DNA of 64,000 nucleotides, from contig NZ_DYHZ01000004.1 of the NCBI RefSeq assembly GCF_020723905.1, positions 1-64,000 of the forward strand. The letters run 5' to 3'. Each line of letters begins with the position of its first letter. The stretch's first letter is position 1. Shown one piece after another: positions 1-7,640 of the stretch. This stretch comes from Anaerolinea thermophila. Lineage in GTDB: Bacteria; Chloroflexota; Anaerolineae; Anaerolineales; Anaerolineaceae. The position numbers and the translations under genes are program-made. A model generated the notes under the pieces. That model made no database searches. It saw only the letters and a list, made by a program, of their open reading frames with translations, and had not been told where the DNA came from.

Positions 1-203
1 TCTCAGTGCCCTTCCTTACTGTCTCTCCCTATCACTCTTCAGTTGTTAAGGTGCTGTTCGACCGACTTCTTTCGACAAAAAGCCCGATGCCTTCAACATT
101 GCTGCTGCGACATCGGATGCTTTCCTCGACGCCTGCCGGTACCGGTAATTTTCTCTTGTAAACGATCCGCCGCTCTTGTCAGCAGGATCTTCACCGTTTG
201 AGC
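1..203 (-). ncRNA. Leader of an rRNA transcription unit running off the left edge
   Basis: There is no protein gene here. Read on the minus strand, the stretch starts just after a consensus promoter, passes a boxA-like element and ends at the window edge with a purine-rich tract. The spacing of boxA followed by about 40 nt resembles the region just before the mature 5' end of bacterial 23S rRNA. The mature gene itself would lie outside the window. The promoter and boxA are seen directly. The identity of the rRNA (23S more likely than 16S, because no 16S start signature is visible) is inference. Confidence 0.6.
43..55 (-). promoter_or_regulatory. boxA-like antitermination element (proximal)
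   Basis: On the minus strand this reads AGCACCTTAACAA, matching the classical rRNA boxA TGCTCTTTAACAA at 10 of 13 positions. boxA recruits NusB/NusE to make RNA polymerase resist termination in rRNA operons. Confidence 0.6.
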
Positions 204-209
204 GTTTTT

Positions 210-237
210 ATTATAACCATTTCGCTCGTTTTGTCAA
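210..237 (-). promoter_or_regulatory. rrn-type promoter P1 (proximal)
   Basis: Minus strand -35 TTGACA (232-237) and -10 TATAAT (210-215) are both perfect consensus with a 16-bp spacer. Transcription would start near 203 and run off the left edge. No protein gene lies downstream within the window, which fits an rRNA promoter. Confidence 0.85.
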
Positions 238-252
238 GAGATTTTTCCGCTT

Positions 253-265
253 TTTTCAAGGTGCT
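253..265 (-). promoter_or_regulatory. boxA-like element between the tandem promoters
   Basis: On the minus strand this reads AGCACCTTGAAAA. It shares its first eight bases with the proximal boxA-like element at 43-55 and resembles the Firmicutes-type boxA ending in TTTGAAAA. Only transcripts from the distal promoter would contain it. Confidence 0.45.
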
Positions 266-308
266 GTTTTGCTTTTGCGCCAGACGCTGTGCGCCAGCGC
301 GGTTTTGA

Positions 309-336
309 ATTATACGCAGAGGCGCGCTTCTGTCAA
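309..336 (-). promoter_or_regulatory. rrn-type promoter P2 (distal)
   Basis: Minus strand -35 TTGACA (331-336) and -10 TATAAT (309-314) are perfect consensus with the same 16-bp spacer as the proximal promoter about 100 bp downstream. Tandem strong promoters are typical of rRNA operons. The neighbouring minus-strand gene stops at 357, so the promoter begins immediately after it. Confidence 0.85.
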
Positions 337-356
337 TGGAATTTTTGTTCTTTTTT

Positions 357-2762
357 TCAGTTTTTTGGAAATTCCTTCAGCAGAGAGGGCTTCCATTTGC
401 CCTGCTTCAGCATACGGGCAATCTGCCCGGGGAACTGCGGACGGGCAAACAGGAACCCCTGAGCGCGATCACAGCCATTCTCCAGCAAAAAACGATACTC
501 CTCTTCGTTTTCAACCCCTTCGGCAATGGTCTCCATCTCCAGCGAATGCGCCGCGGCAATCATCGCCTGGACAATGGCAGCGTTATCCCGATCCAGGGGC
601 AGTCCCTGAATAAACTGACGATCAATCTTGAGCGCATCTACCGGCATCTGCTTGAGCGCCCACAGCGTGGAGTAGCCCGTCCCAAAATCATCAATGCACA
701 GGCGCACGCCGAGTTGCTTCAACCGCTCCAGCGACTGCATGAAATGGCTGAAGTTCGAGGCGAGATCCGTTTCCAGAATCTCGACTTCAAGACGTTCGGG
801 TGGAATCCGATGTTCTCTGAGCACGCCGCCCAGCCAGTCCACAAAATGACCTTCTTGCAGGGAAAGCGCACTGAAATTCAGCGCCAGGTTTACCGGCGGA
901 AGTTCTTCCGCGTCCCAGGCGTGCAGTTGCGCCAGCGCTTTTTCCACCACCACCCGATCCAGCAAGGGCATCAATCCATGAGACTGGGCAACCTCAAGGA
1001 ACGTTCCGGGCAAGAGCAATCCCCTCTCGGGATGCTTCCAGCGCAAGAGGGCTTCCACGCCCGTGATCCTGCCATCCAGCAGGCGCACCACCGGCTGGTA
1101 GGCCAGGTAAAACTGATCTTCCTCCAGTGCCGTGCGCAAATCATTTGCCAGGTCAATTTGATCGCGCAGTTGCTGGTGCATTTCCTCATCAAACACCATC
1201 ACCCGCGATTTACCCCTGCCTTTGGCGGCGTACATCGCCATATCGGCATTGCGCAAAATTTCCTCCCCGCGCTGGTGCGGCGAGACCACGGCAATGCCTG
1301 CGCTCATCGAAAGGAACACCTGCCTGCCACCCAGATCAAACGGCTGACGGGTAACCTGAATGAGCCGTTCGGCAATGTGGATTGCCTCATCCAGCGATGC
1401 CGTATCTTCCAGCAGGATGGCAAACTCATCCCCACCCAGCCGGGCGATGAAATCGCCCCCACGCAGCGAGCGCTTCAGGCGTTCGGCAAAGACGCACAGC
1501 ACCTGATCGCCCACCGAATGGTCATAGGTGTCATTGACCATCTTGAAACCGTCCAGGTCCAGAAAGATCAGCACCGAATGTTTTTCTGGATCGTGCTGTG
1601 CCCCCTGAACCACCTGCTGAAGACGCTCAAAGAAGTACAGGCGGTTGGGAAACCCCGTCAGGGGGTCGTGACGGGCTTGATGATTGAGCCGGTCCTGATC
1701 TTTGCGGATGCGCTCCGCCGAGCGTTCCAGCGCTTCCAGAGTCGCGTTGATGTGCCGCGCCAGCAGGGCAATCTCGTTGTGTCCCTCTTCCGGTAAGCGC
1801 ATGGAGAGATCTTCCGTCTCACGGATGTGCTGTAAACGCTCCACCAGCCTCACCAGCGGTTGAATTGCCAGCCTCTTCACCCCCTGCGACACCACCAGCC
1901 CGTACACCGCGCCGGAGAGCATCAGGGTGACGACAAAGAAGGAGATGGCTTGCTGACCCTGATGGAAGATGGCGCGTTCCATCTGCACCGCAATCCGGAA
2001 GGCAGGGCGCAGGTAAATATCCTGAAACACCGCTGAACCCCGCACCCATTCCCCATCCAGCGGCTGGACCTGGATGGACATGCTCTGTTCCAGACTCACC
2101 GGCTGTGCCGCGACCGGCAGATCTTCAAACGTTAACTGCAAACCGCTTTCTTCTGCAAGGGCGCGCCGGAATGAGTCGGTGATTTGCCGCGCCACCACCA
2201 GCGTTCCGGCGCGCGGACCGCTGAAATCACTGCGCAAAACAGGGAAGGCCGCCACCAGCCAGAAACCCTCGGGGGTGCGCACAATTCCCTGCAGAGGTGC
2301 GACGTTTTCACTGCGCTCTGCCAGATAAGGGTGTTTCAAAATTTCCTGCAAAAAAGAACTGGACGGGTAACTCACCCATTCCCGCCGCTCCAGATGGAAC
2401 TGGCGGTAGAAAACCACGTTTCGCTCAGCATCTACCAGCAGAAAGAGGTTAAACCCCTGGTTGATAAATGTGGCTTCGGCTAAATTGTTCTCAATGTATG
2501 CAGAAGAAGGCTCAAGGACAAAATCGTAAGTATCGTCCCAGGGACCCCAGTCCTGCACAAACCGCACCAGTTTTTCCTGTTCCTTCTGAAGAAGAGACAC
2601 CGCCAGGCGGGTTTGCTGACGGACGGCTTCGCTTTCCAGATTCAGGAAACTTTGCTGAAACAGGAGCAGACTCATCAAAATCAAGCCGGAGATGATGGCT
2701 ACCGAAGTCACCACCACCAGCAACAGGGTCTGCAACCGGAGAGAGGCTGGGGCTTTCTTCAT
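357..2762 (-). CDS. CHASE4-HAMP-GGDEF-EAL cyclic-di-GMP turnover protein
   Basis: The 801-residue membrane sensor has a TM helix near residues 12-33, an extracytoplasmic CHASE4-like domain (about 40-285), a second TM, a HAMP linker (about 300-355), a GGDEF domain and an EAL domain. The diguanylate cyclase signature GGDEF is intact (G443-F447) and the EAL motif is at E570-L572, so both synthesis and hydrolysis of cyclic-di-GMP are possible. DDFGTGYS, the EAL loop-6 motif, is also intact. The start ATG at 2762 has a close GGGAG Shine-Dalgarno and a -10 just upstream. It is monocistronic and convergent with nothing; the rRNA-type promoters begin right after its stop. Confidence 0.93.
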   Translation of the reverse strand: MKKAPASLRLQTLLLVVVTSVAIISGLILMSLLLFQQSFLNLESEAVRQQTRLAVSLLQKEQEKLVRFVQDWGPWDDTYDFVLEPSSAYIENNLAEATFINQGFNLFLLVDAERNVVFYRQFHLERREWVSYPSSSFLQEILKHPYLAERSENVAPLQGIVRTPEGFWLVAAFPVLRSDFSGPRAGTLVVARQITDSFRRALAEESGLQLTFEDLPVAAQPVSLEQSMSIQVQPLDGEWVRGSAVFQDIYLRPAFRIAVQMERAIFHQGQQAISFFVVTLMLSGAVYGLVVSQGVKRLAIQPLVRLVERLQHIRETEDLSMRLPEEGHNEIALLARHINATLEALERSAERIRKDQDRLNHQARHDPLTGFPNRLYFFERLQQVVQGAQHDPEKHSVLIFLDLDGFKMVNDTYDHSVGDQVLCVFAERLKRSLRGGDFIARLGGDEFAILLEDTASLDEAIHIAERLIQVTRQPFDLGGRQVFLSMSAGIAVVSPHQRGEEILRNADMAMYAAKGRGKSRVMVFDEEMHQQLRDQIDLANDLRTALEEDQFYLAYQPVVRLLDGRITGVEALLRWKHPERGLLLPGTFLEVAQSHGLMPLLDRVVVEKALAQLHAWDAEELPPVNLALNFSALSLQEGHFVDWLGGVLREHRIPPERLEVEILETDLASNFSHFMQSLERLKQLGVRLCIDDFGTGYSTLWALKQMPVDALKIDRQFIQGLPLDRDNAAIVQAMIAAAHSLEMETIAEGVENEEEYRFLLENGCDRAQGFLFARPQFPGQIARMLKQGKWKPSLLKEFPKN

Positions 2763-2777
2763 TAACTCCCTGAATGG

Positions 2778-2783
2778 ATTGTA
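2778..2783 (-). promoter_or_regulatory. -10 element of the GGDEF/EAL gene
   Basis: Minus strand TACAAT lies 15 nt upstream of the ATG at 2762, with a Shine-Dalgarno GGGAG between them. No good -35 was seen, so this is a modest prediction. Confidence 0.4.
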
Positions 2784-2931
2784 CCCTAAAGTTAGAAAAC
2801 GAATAACAAGAAGTTATAAAAATTTTGGGTGTTCTGGATGAAAACCAGAATGTTCAACCCCCGAAAGATGCCCCTGAACGAGCCAACCGGCACACAGTAT
2901 ACTCCAAATTCCCCGAAATGAGCAGTTTTTG

Positions 2932-2972
2932 AAAACGTTTCCACCCTCAGCCTGCAACGAATTTGCAACGAA
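2932..2972. repeat. AAAACGTTT site plus 9-bp direct repeat in a divergent intergenic region
   Basis: In the 282-bp gap between two divergent genes there is an AAAACGTTT element (2932-2940). A 9-bp direct repeat TGCAACGAA follows at 2953-2961 and 2964-2972, an 11-bp period or one helical turn. The layout suggests binding sites for a regulator. No function is known. Confidence 0.35.
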
Positions 2973-3044
2973 CGGAGAGAAAAATTTGCAATAAAATAAC
3001 TGAAAGATAACCCCATTTCGACCTTTGCGTGCCGCCCAACCACC

Positions 3045-3815
3045 ATGATTCACCCTGACCTGTTCCCTGCCCTGCCGCCGGATGTGGAAGACATGGATAT
3101 TGAAAACCTTTGCAGTGCCCTGGAAAACATACGCCGTCCGCTGGTACAGGCTGTCTTTGCCGATCTGTACCGCAATCCCTTCTGGGAAGACCGCTATGGC
3201 GAAACAGGACGCCTGAGCATCCCCCGCGATCTCGACCAGCATCTGGATTACCTGCTGACCGCCCTGCGTTTGCGCAGCCCGGAATACCTCACCGAGTACT
3301 TCCGCTGGGTGCGGCATGCCGTCATCTTGCGGGGAATGTGCACCCATCACCTCACACAGGTGCTGGCATCCCTGTCCGTGAATCTTGCCACCCTGCTGAG
3401 TGAAGAAGATTTCCAGGCTCTGACGCCCTTTCTGGAGGCAGCGCGCCACTCTCTGGAATACAGCCATTTTGCCTGCCGCGCCCTCTCCCCCCATGTGGAC
3501 CTTATCTCCCGGCAGACGGCGCAGTTCGCCTACCCTGAGGAGGAACAGCACGCCCGCCGGGAACTGTGCCGCCGCGACGTGTTGATTTACCTGTCCTACC
3601 TGATGGACGCGGTGGAAAAAAACAACCCGGAAATTTTCTCTGGCTATCTGGAATGGTTGAAAGGGTTTGACCGCAAGTACGGCATTTCTACGCGGGAACT
3701 GGTGCTCTCACTGGGCGAGATTCACCGGCAGATTGAGCAACGGCTGGACGCAGAATACGCCCAACCGTTCATTCACATCCTGACTCATCTGCCTGCTTTA
3801 AACGGAAATAACTAG
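3045..3815 (+). CDS. Unrecognised alpha-helical protein with internal duplication
   Basis: The 256-residue protein is soluble, has no signal peptide or TM and is predicted to be mainly helical. I do not recognise the family. Residues 66-115 and 181-230 align without gaps at an offset of 116 residues. Matching residues are L67/L183, Y69/Y185, L70/L186, A73/A189, P79/P195, E80/E196, Y85/Y201, W88/W204, G97/G213 and T100/T216, so the protein is a tandem duplication of one helical module. It resembles in style the helical sensor domains of RsbR-like or globin-sensor proteins, but that is a guess. The ATG at 3045 has no obvious Shine-Dalgarno. The stop shares the palindrome CTAG with the convergent tmk stop. 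Confidence 0.8.
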   Translation: MIHPDLFPALPPDVEDMDIENLCSALENIRRPLVQAVFADLYRNPFWEDRYGETGRLSIPRDLDQHLDYLLTALRLRSPEYLTEYFRWVRHAVILRGMCTHHLTQVLASLSVNLATLLSEEDFQALTPFLEAARHSLEYSHFACRALSPHVDLISRQTAQFAYPEEEQHARRELCRRDVLIYLSYLMDAVEKNNPEIFSGYLEWLKGFDRKYGISTRELVLSLGEIHRQIEQRLDAEYAQPFIHILTHLPALNGNN

Positions 3816-4429
3816 CGGGACAGCACCCGCTGATGGAAGGCTCGCCGGATGTCTTCCTGAACGTCCTCAATTGTCCGCGAAGCATCCACCACCACCCAGC
3901 GGTGCGGTTCGGCTTGCGCCATCTCCAGATACCCCGCCCGCACCCGTTGATGAAACCCCAGATCGTACGCATCCAGCCGGTTCCATTCTCCCTTGCGCTG
4001 TTTGCGCTCCAGCCCGCGGGCAGGGTCCACATCCAGCAGAAAGGTCAGGTCGGGGGTCAATCCACCGGTGGCAAAGGCGATCAGCCGGCGCAGTTCTTCC
4101 AGAGGATATCCATGTCCGTATCCCTGATATGCCAGAGTGCTGTCGGCATAGCGATCGGAAATGACCAGCGCCCCACGGTTCAACGCCGGACGGATGACCT
4201 GCTCCACCAGTTGCGCGCGCGCCGCCTGAAAGAGTAAAATCTCAGTGCGCGGGTGCATGGCAGTATTGCGCAGGTTCATCAGCACGGCGCGAATCTGATC
4301 GCTGATCTCCGTGCCCCCCGGTTCGCGGGTGGTCAGCACTTCATTGCCACGGGCGCGTAAAAATTCCGCCAGCAGGCGAATCTGGGTGGTTTTTCCGCTT
4401 CCCTCCGGACCTTCAAAGGTGATGAACAT
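3812..4429 (-). CDS. tmk: Thymidylate kinase
   Basis: It phosphorylates dTMP to dTDP with ATP in the cytosol for DNA precursor supply. The 205-residue product has the P-loop GPEGSGKTT near its N-terminus, the DR(Y) substrate motif (ISDRYADSTLAYQG) and a basic LID segment (ERKQRKGEW), all typical of bacterial Tmk (about 205-215 residues). I chose the ATG at 4429 over the TTG five codons upstream because AGAGAGG sits as a Shine-Dalgarno exactly over those extra codons. It is the last gene of the pdxS-pdxT-R3H cluster, but a hairpin separates it from the R3H gene. Its stop overlaps the convergent upstream gene by 4 nt. Confidence 0.95.
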   Translation of the reverse strand: MFITFEGPEGSGKTTQIRLLAEFLRARGNEVLTTREPGGTEISDQIRAVLMNLRNTAMHPRTEILLFQAARAQLVEQVIRPALNRGALVISDRYADSTLAYQGYGHGYPLEELRRLIAFATGGLTPDLTFLLDVDPARGLERKQRKGEWNRLDAYDLGFHQRVRAGYLEMAQAEPHRWVVVDASRTIEDVQEDIRRAFHQRVLSR

Positions 4430-4456
4430 GTTGCCTCTCTGCAAAGAGGGTGAAGA

Positions 4457-4488
4457 AAAAGGGAGAAAGGCGCGCCTCTCTCCCTTTT
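4457..4488 (-). terminator. Hairpin between the R3H ATPase gene and tmk
   Basis: A 10-bp stem pairs AAAAGGGAGA (4457-4466) with TCTCCCTTTT (4479-4488) around a GC-rich loop. Read on the minus strand the stem ends in a T-run. It could partly terminate transcripts coming from the pdx operon before tmk. Confidence 0.6.
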
Positions 4489-4495
4489 CATTTTA

Positions 4496-6112
4496 TCATT
4501 CGCGGTAGATTCTTACCCGCCGGTTGGGTTCCTTGCCGTACGAGTGCGAGGTGAGTTGATACTGGCGCGCCATCTCGTGCTGCATGCGGCGGATTGCCGC
4601 CGACGCCGGCGCCAGATCCACATAGCGCTCGCCGTTCATCACCATTTGAATGGCAGCCTGAGTTTGCGCCATGGTCTCTTCCCATTCGTCGCCATCCTCG
4701 GGCTGCATGCTCAGGTTGAACAGTTCCGCCAGCAATTGCTCAATCTGCGTGTTGGTGTTGGCGCGCAGAACATAGATGGGCATGCCGCGCTGTTCAGCCT
4801 CCAGAATGGTCTGCTGGCGACTGCGGTAATAAGCCCGCAGGGTGATGAGCACATCGGCTTCTTCCAGCGCGCGCACAATCAGGGCAGGTACGCCCAGACG
4901 CTTGGCGCTTTGCTGAAGGCGGTTGCGCGCCACCCCGTACGGATAAATGCGAATGGGTTGAAGGCGTTCCCCACGCATGGAGCGCGGCTCGCTTTCGGGT
5001 TCTTCGCGGCGCCCGGGAGTCATCTCCGTGGAACGCGCGCCGGTGGGTTCGTTCATCAGGCGGCGGAAGCCCGCCTGCATGGCGCCGTACCCGTTGCGCG
5101 CCGCCGGTTGAGCGGGTGGCTTTTCCACATGGATGTTGCCCTCGGCGTCACGGTAGCGAATCTCCGGCGGGAGCGGATTGTTGCGCACCAGCGCATCCAC
5201 CGCCGCCGCCACGTCGGGATGAATGGCAAGGCGGTCGCGTTCCTGAATCTCGATGAGCACGTCAAAGGTCGGCGGTGCGCGGCGTTCCAGCACCGTCTTC
5301 TGCGTGCCGCGGCGGCGGGCTTCCTCATCGGAAAGGGTTACCGCCTCAATACCGCCCACCAGATCGGACAGAGTCGGGTTGAGCAGGAGGTTTTCCAGCG
5401 TGCGCCCGTGCGCCGTGCCAATCAACTGCACGCCCCGCTCGGCAATGGTGCGCGCAGCGGCGGCTTCCAGTTCGCGCCCGATTTCATCAATGACGATGAC
5501 CTCCGGGTTGTGGTTCTCCACCGCCTCGATCATCACCTCATGCTGAAGTGAGGGTTTGGGCACCTGCATGCGGCGCGCCGCCCCCACGGCTGGATGCGGC
5601 ACATCGCCATCACCGCCAATTTCGTTCGAGGTATCCACAATGACCACGCGCTTCTTTTCTGCCAGAATGCGCGCCGCCTCGCGGAGCATGGTGGTCTTGC
5701 CGATGCCGGGTCGTCCCAGAATCAGTACGCTCTTCCCCGACTCGATCAGGTCCTGAATGATGTCAATGGTGCTGTACACCGCCCGCCCCACGCGGCAGGT
5801 CAACCCAACAATGTGGCCCCGCCGGTTGCGGATGGCAGAGATGCGATGCAGGGTGCGCTCCAGCCCGGCGCGGTTATCGGCATCAAATTCACCGATGCGC
5901 GACACGGTAAAGTCCAGGTCGTCATGGGTCACTTCCTCTTCCAGCAGGGTCAGATCACCGTTGGTGAAACGCGCCACCGGCTTGCGCCCCAGATCCATGA
6001 CAATCTCGAGCAGTTGATCGCTATTATTGGCTTTTTGCACCGCCTCGGCAATGCGCGGCGGCAAAACGCCCATAAGAACATGTAAATCGTCGGTTATTCT
6101 TCTCTGTGTCAT
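4496..6112 (-). CDS. SpoIIIAA/Ycf45-like AAA ATPase with C-terminal R3H domain
   Basis: The 538-residue cytosolic ATPase has an N-terminal domain (about 1-110) and a RecA/VirB11-like ATPase core with Walker A GRPGIGKTT (from about G133) and Walker B VIVIDEIGRE. A degenerate linker, a nucleotide-binding-like segment and a C-terminal R3H motif region (the last about 60 residues, RRMQHEMARQY...RVRIYR) follow. R3H domains bind single-stranded nucleic acid. This architecture is known from Firmicutes, cyanobacteria and Chloroflexota but its function is unsettled. The frame is open 25 codons further upstream, but ATG 6112 lies 4 nt after the stop of the preceding gene, so coupling favours it. Confidence 0.85.
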   Translation of the reverse strand: MTQRRITDDLHVLMGVLPPRIAEAVQKANNSDQLLEIVMDLGRKPVARFTNGDLTLLEEEVTHDDLDFTVSRIGEFDADNRAGLERTLHRISAIRNRRGHIVGLTCRVGRAVYSTIDIIQDLIESGKSVLILGRPGIGKTTMLREAARILAEKKRVVIVDTSNEIGGDGDVPHPAVGAARRMQVPKPSLQHEVMIEAVENHNPEVIVIDEIGRELEAAAARTIAERGVQLIGTAHGRTLENLLLNPTLSDLVGGIEAVTLSDEEARRRGTQKTVLERRAPPTFDVLIEIQERDRLAIHPDVAAAVDALVRNNPLPPEIRYRDAEGNIHVEKPPAQPAARNGYGAMQAGFRRLMNEPTGARSTEMTPGRREEPESEPRSMRGERLQPIRIYPYGVARNRLQQSAKRLGVPALIVRALEEADVLITLRAYYRSRQQTILEAEQRGMPIYVLRANTNTQIEQLLAELFNLSMQPEDGDEWEETMAQTQAAIQMVMNGERYVDLAPASAAIRRMQHEMARQYQLTSHSYGKEPNRRVRIYRE

Positions 6113-6116
6113 ACAC

Positions 6117-6983
6117 TCAATTTTTGTAAATGGTCGAACTCTGTACCATGGGCACGGTTGCCTCATGGTTGAAGGTTTCTCCGGCAATCTGCCGCGCCAG
6201 CATACTTGCCCGCGCTGTCGCTACCAGATGACGCACCAGCAATGCCTGCCGCGGCGAAACATACCCGCCCAGACGGTTCAGCACCGGTTCCAGCCATGCC
6301 TGGTAGGAACGCGCCGCCACATACACCGGTCGGGCAGGTAACCCCAAGAAGCACCCCAGCAGGGCTTGCAGAGCCTCTTCGGGGTGTTTCAAGCCCGGGT
6401 GCATCAACGGCTGGATGAAGACGCCCTCGGGACCGTAGAGCAAATCGGCATACGCCAGAATCTCTCTGTCCTGGCGGTATACTAGGCGCTCACCGGTCTG
6501 CCCGGCAAAGGGCTCGGCGGCTTGCACCAGCGGCGGCACCAGCAGTTGATACAGACTGCGGACGGCGTTTTCCTCGGTGGGAAGCGGCGGACGCCACTCG
6601 CCCGAACGGCGCGAAACCGGCGCCGGGTCGAACTTCCAGATCGTCTGCCAGCCGTACACAGCAAACCCGCTGCGCCGGAAGGCTTCCAGCGCGGGGTGAC
6701 TCTCTTCCACCTCTGCCAGCAGGTTGAGCGCTCCCCACGAACCTGCCGTCACCGCCAGGCTTTCCATCAGCGCCGGTAAGCCGGGATGTTCCACTCCGCT
6801 GGCGGGCATCAGAAACGCCAGATGCGCGGAGCGGTCACCCGGAGTATAGACCATGCGCCCGATGAGCGAGGGAAAACCCTTGTGAGAAGGACAGACCGCC
6901 GTGTACGATCCGCGCAGAGGGTCGAGCGACGCCAGCACCGAGAGCGGCGCCAGCACCCCGCCGCGCGTCAGCAATAACGCCAT
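6117..6983 (-). CDS. GNAT-like protein of unknown substrate, start probably upstream
   Basis: This is a 288-residue protein from ATG 6983. It has the look of an N-acetyltransferase-like fold: a central segment (SHPALEAFRRSGFAVYGWQTIW) is typical of the GNAT motif B/C region. The same frame stays open upstream and encodes a plausible conserved start region (TIRSFAWHDLITLFRYR), reaching the pdxT stop at 7055. No ATG, GTG or TTG is available there, only rare candidates such as ATT at 7052. The real protein is therefore probably about 311 residues with an unusual start. It sits between pdxT and the R3H ATPase in one operon. The substrate is unknown. Confidence 0.75.
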   Translation of the reverse strand: MALLLTRGGVLAPLSVLASLDPLRGSYTAVCPSHKGFPSLIGRMVYTPGDRSAHLAFLMPASGVEHPGLPALMESLAVTAGSWGALNLLAEVEESHPALEAFRRSGFAVYGWQTIWKFDPAPVSRRSGEWRPPLPTEENAVRSLYQLLVPPLVQAAEPFAGQTGERLVYRQDREILAYADLLYGPEGVFIQPLMHPGLKHPEEALQALLGCFLGLPARPVYVAARSYQAWLEPVLNRLGGYVSPRQALLVRHLVATARASMLARQIAGETFNHEATVPMVQSSTIYKN

Positions 6984-7054
6984 ATCCGTGTACAGGAACT
7001 GTCGCCGGTACCGGAAGAGGGTAATCAGGTCGTGCCAGGCAAACGAACGAATGG

Positions 7055-7630
7055 TTACCGTGCTAACTCCACAAAATAGCGGTGGAAGCGATCATCTCCG
7101 GTCAGTTCCGGGTGGAAGGAAGTTGCCAGCAGTTTGCCCTGCTGCGCGGCAACGATGCGCCCATCGCCCAGGGTGATGAGCGCCCGCGCATTGCCGTACA
7201 CTTTTTGGATAATGGGTGCGCGGATGAACACCGCATGAAAGGGTCTACCGTTGTACTCCCTGCCCATGAAACTGATATCCAGATCGGTCTCAAAACTATC
7301 CACCTGACGTCCAAAGGCATTGCGCTGAACCGAGATATCCATCAACTGCAGAAGCGGTTGCGGACGTCCCACATCTTTGGAGAGAAAAATTGCTCCGGCG
7401 CAGGTGCCCCAGATAGCGCGCTCGCGCCCAAATTCACGGAGAGGCTCCAGCAAGCCAAAATCTACCGCCAGTTTGCCAATGGTGGTGGATTCGCCGCCGG
7501 GGATGATCAACCCCGCCAGCCCTTCCAGATGAGACGGCAGGCGCACCTGCTGAACCTCGACGCCCAGCCGTTCCAGCATGGTCTGATGTTCGATGAAGTC
7601 GCCCTGTAATGCCAGAACACCAACTCTCAT
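7055..7630 (-). CDS. pdxT: Pyridoxal 5'-phosphate synthase glutaminase subunit
   Basis: PdxT hydrolyses glutamine and channels ammonia to PdxS for deoxyxylulose-independent vitamin B6 synthesis. The 191-residue product carries the class I amidotransferase triad: the nucleophile Cys in GTCAGAIF and His-Glu in FHPEL, plus the PGGESTT oxyanion loop. The ATG at 7630 is 10 nt after the pdxS stop. A ten-codon upstream extension would overlap pdxS and lacks homology. It is co-transcribed with pdxS. Confidence 0.96.
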   Translation of the reverse strand: MRVGVLALQGDFIEHQTMLERLGVEVQQVRLPSHLEGLAGLIIPGGESTTIGKLAVDFGLLEPLREFGRERAIWGTCAGAIFLSKDVGRPQPLLQLMDISVQRNAFGRQVDSFETDLDISFMGREYNGRPFHAVFIRAPIIQKVYGNARALITLGDGRIVAAQQGKLLATSFHPELTGDDRFHRYFVELAR

Positions 7631-7640
7631 ATCTTTTGCG

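Noticed and set aside
336-1796. A 486-codon plus-strand open frame
   Set aside because: It lies antisense to the GGDEF/EAL gene, has no domain and no Shine-Dalgarno; long antisense frames are common in GC-rich genes.
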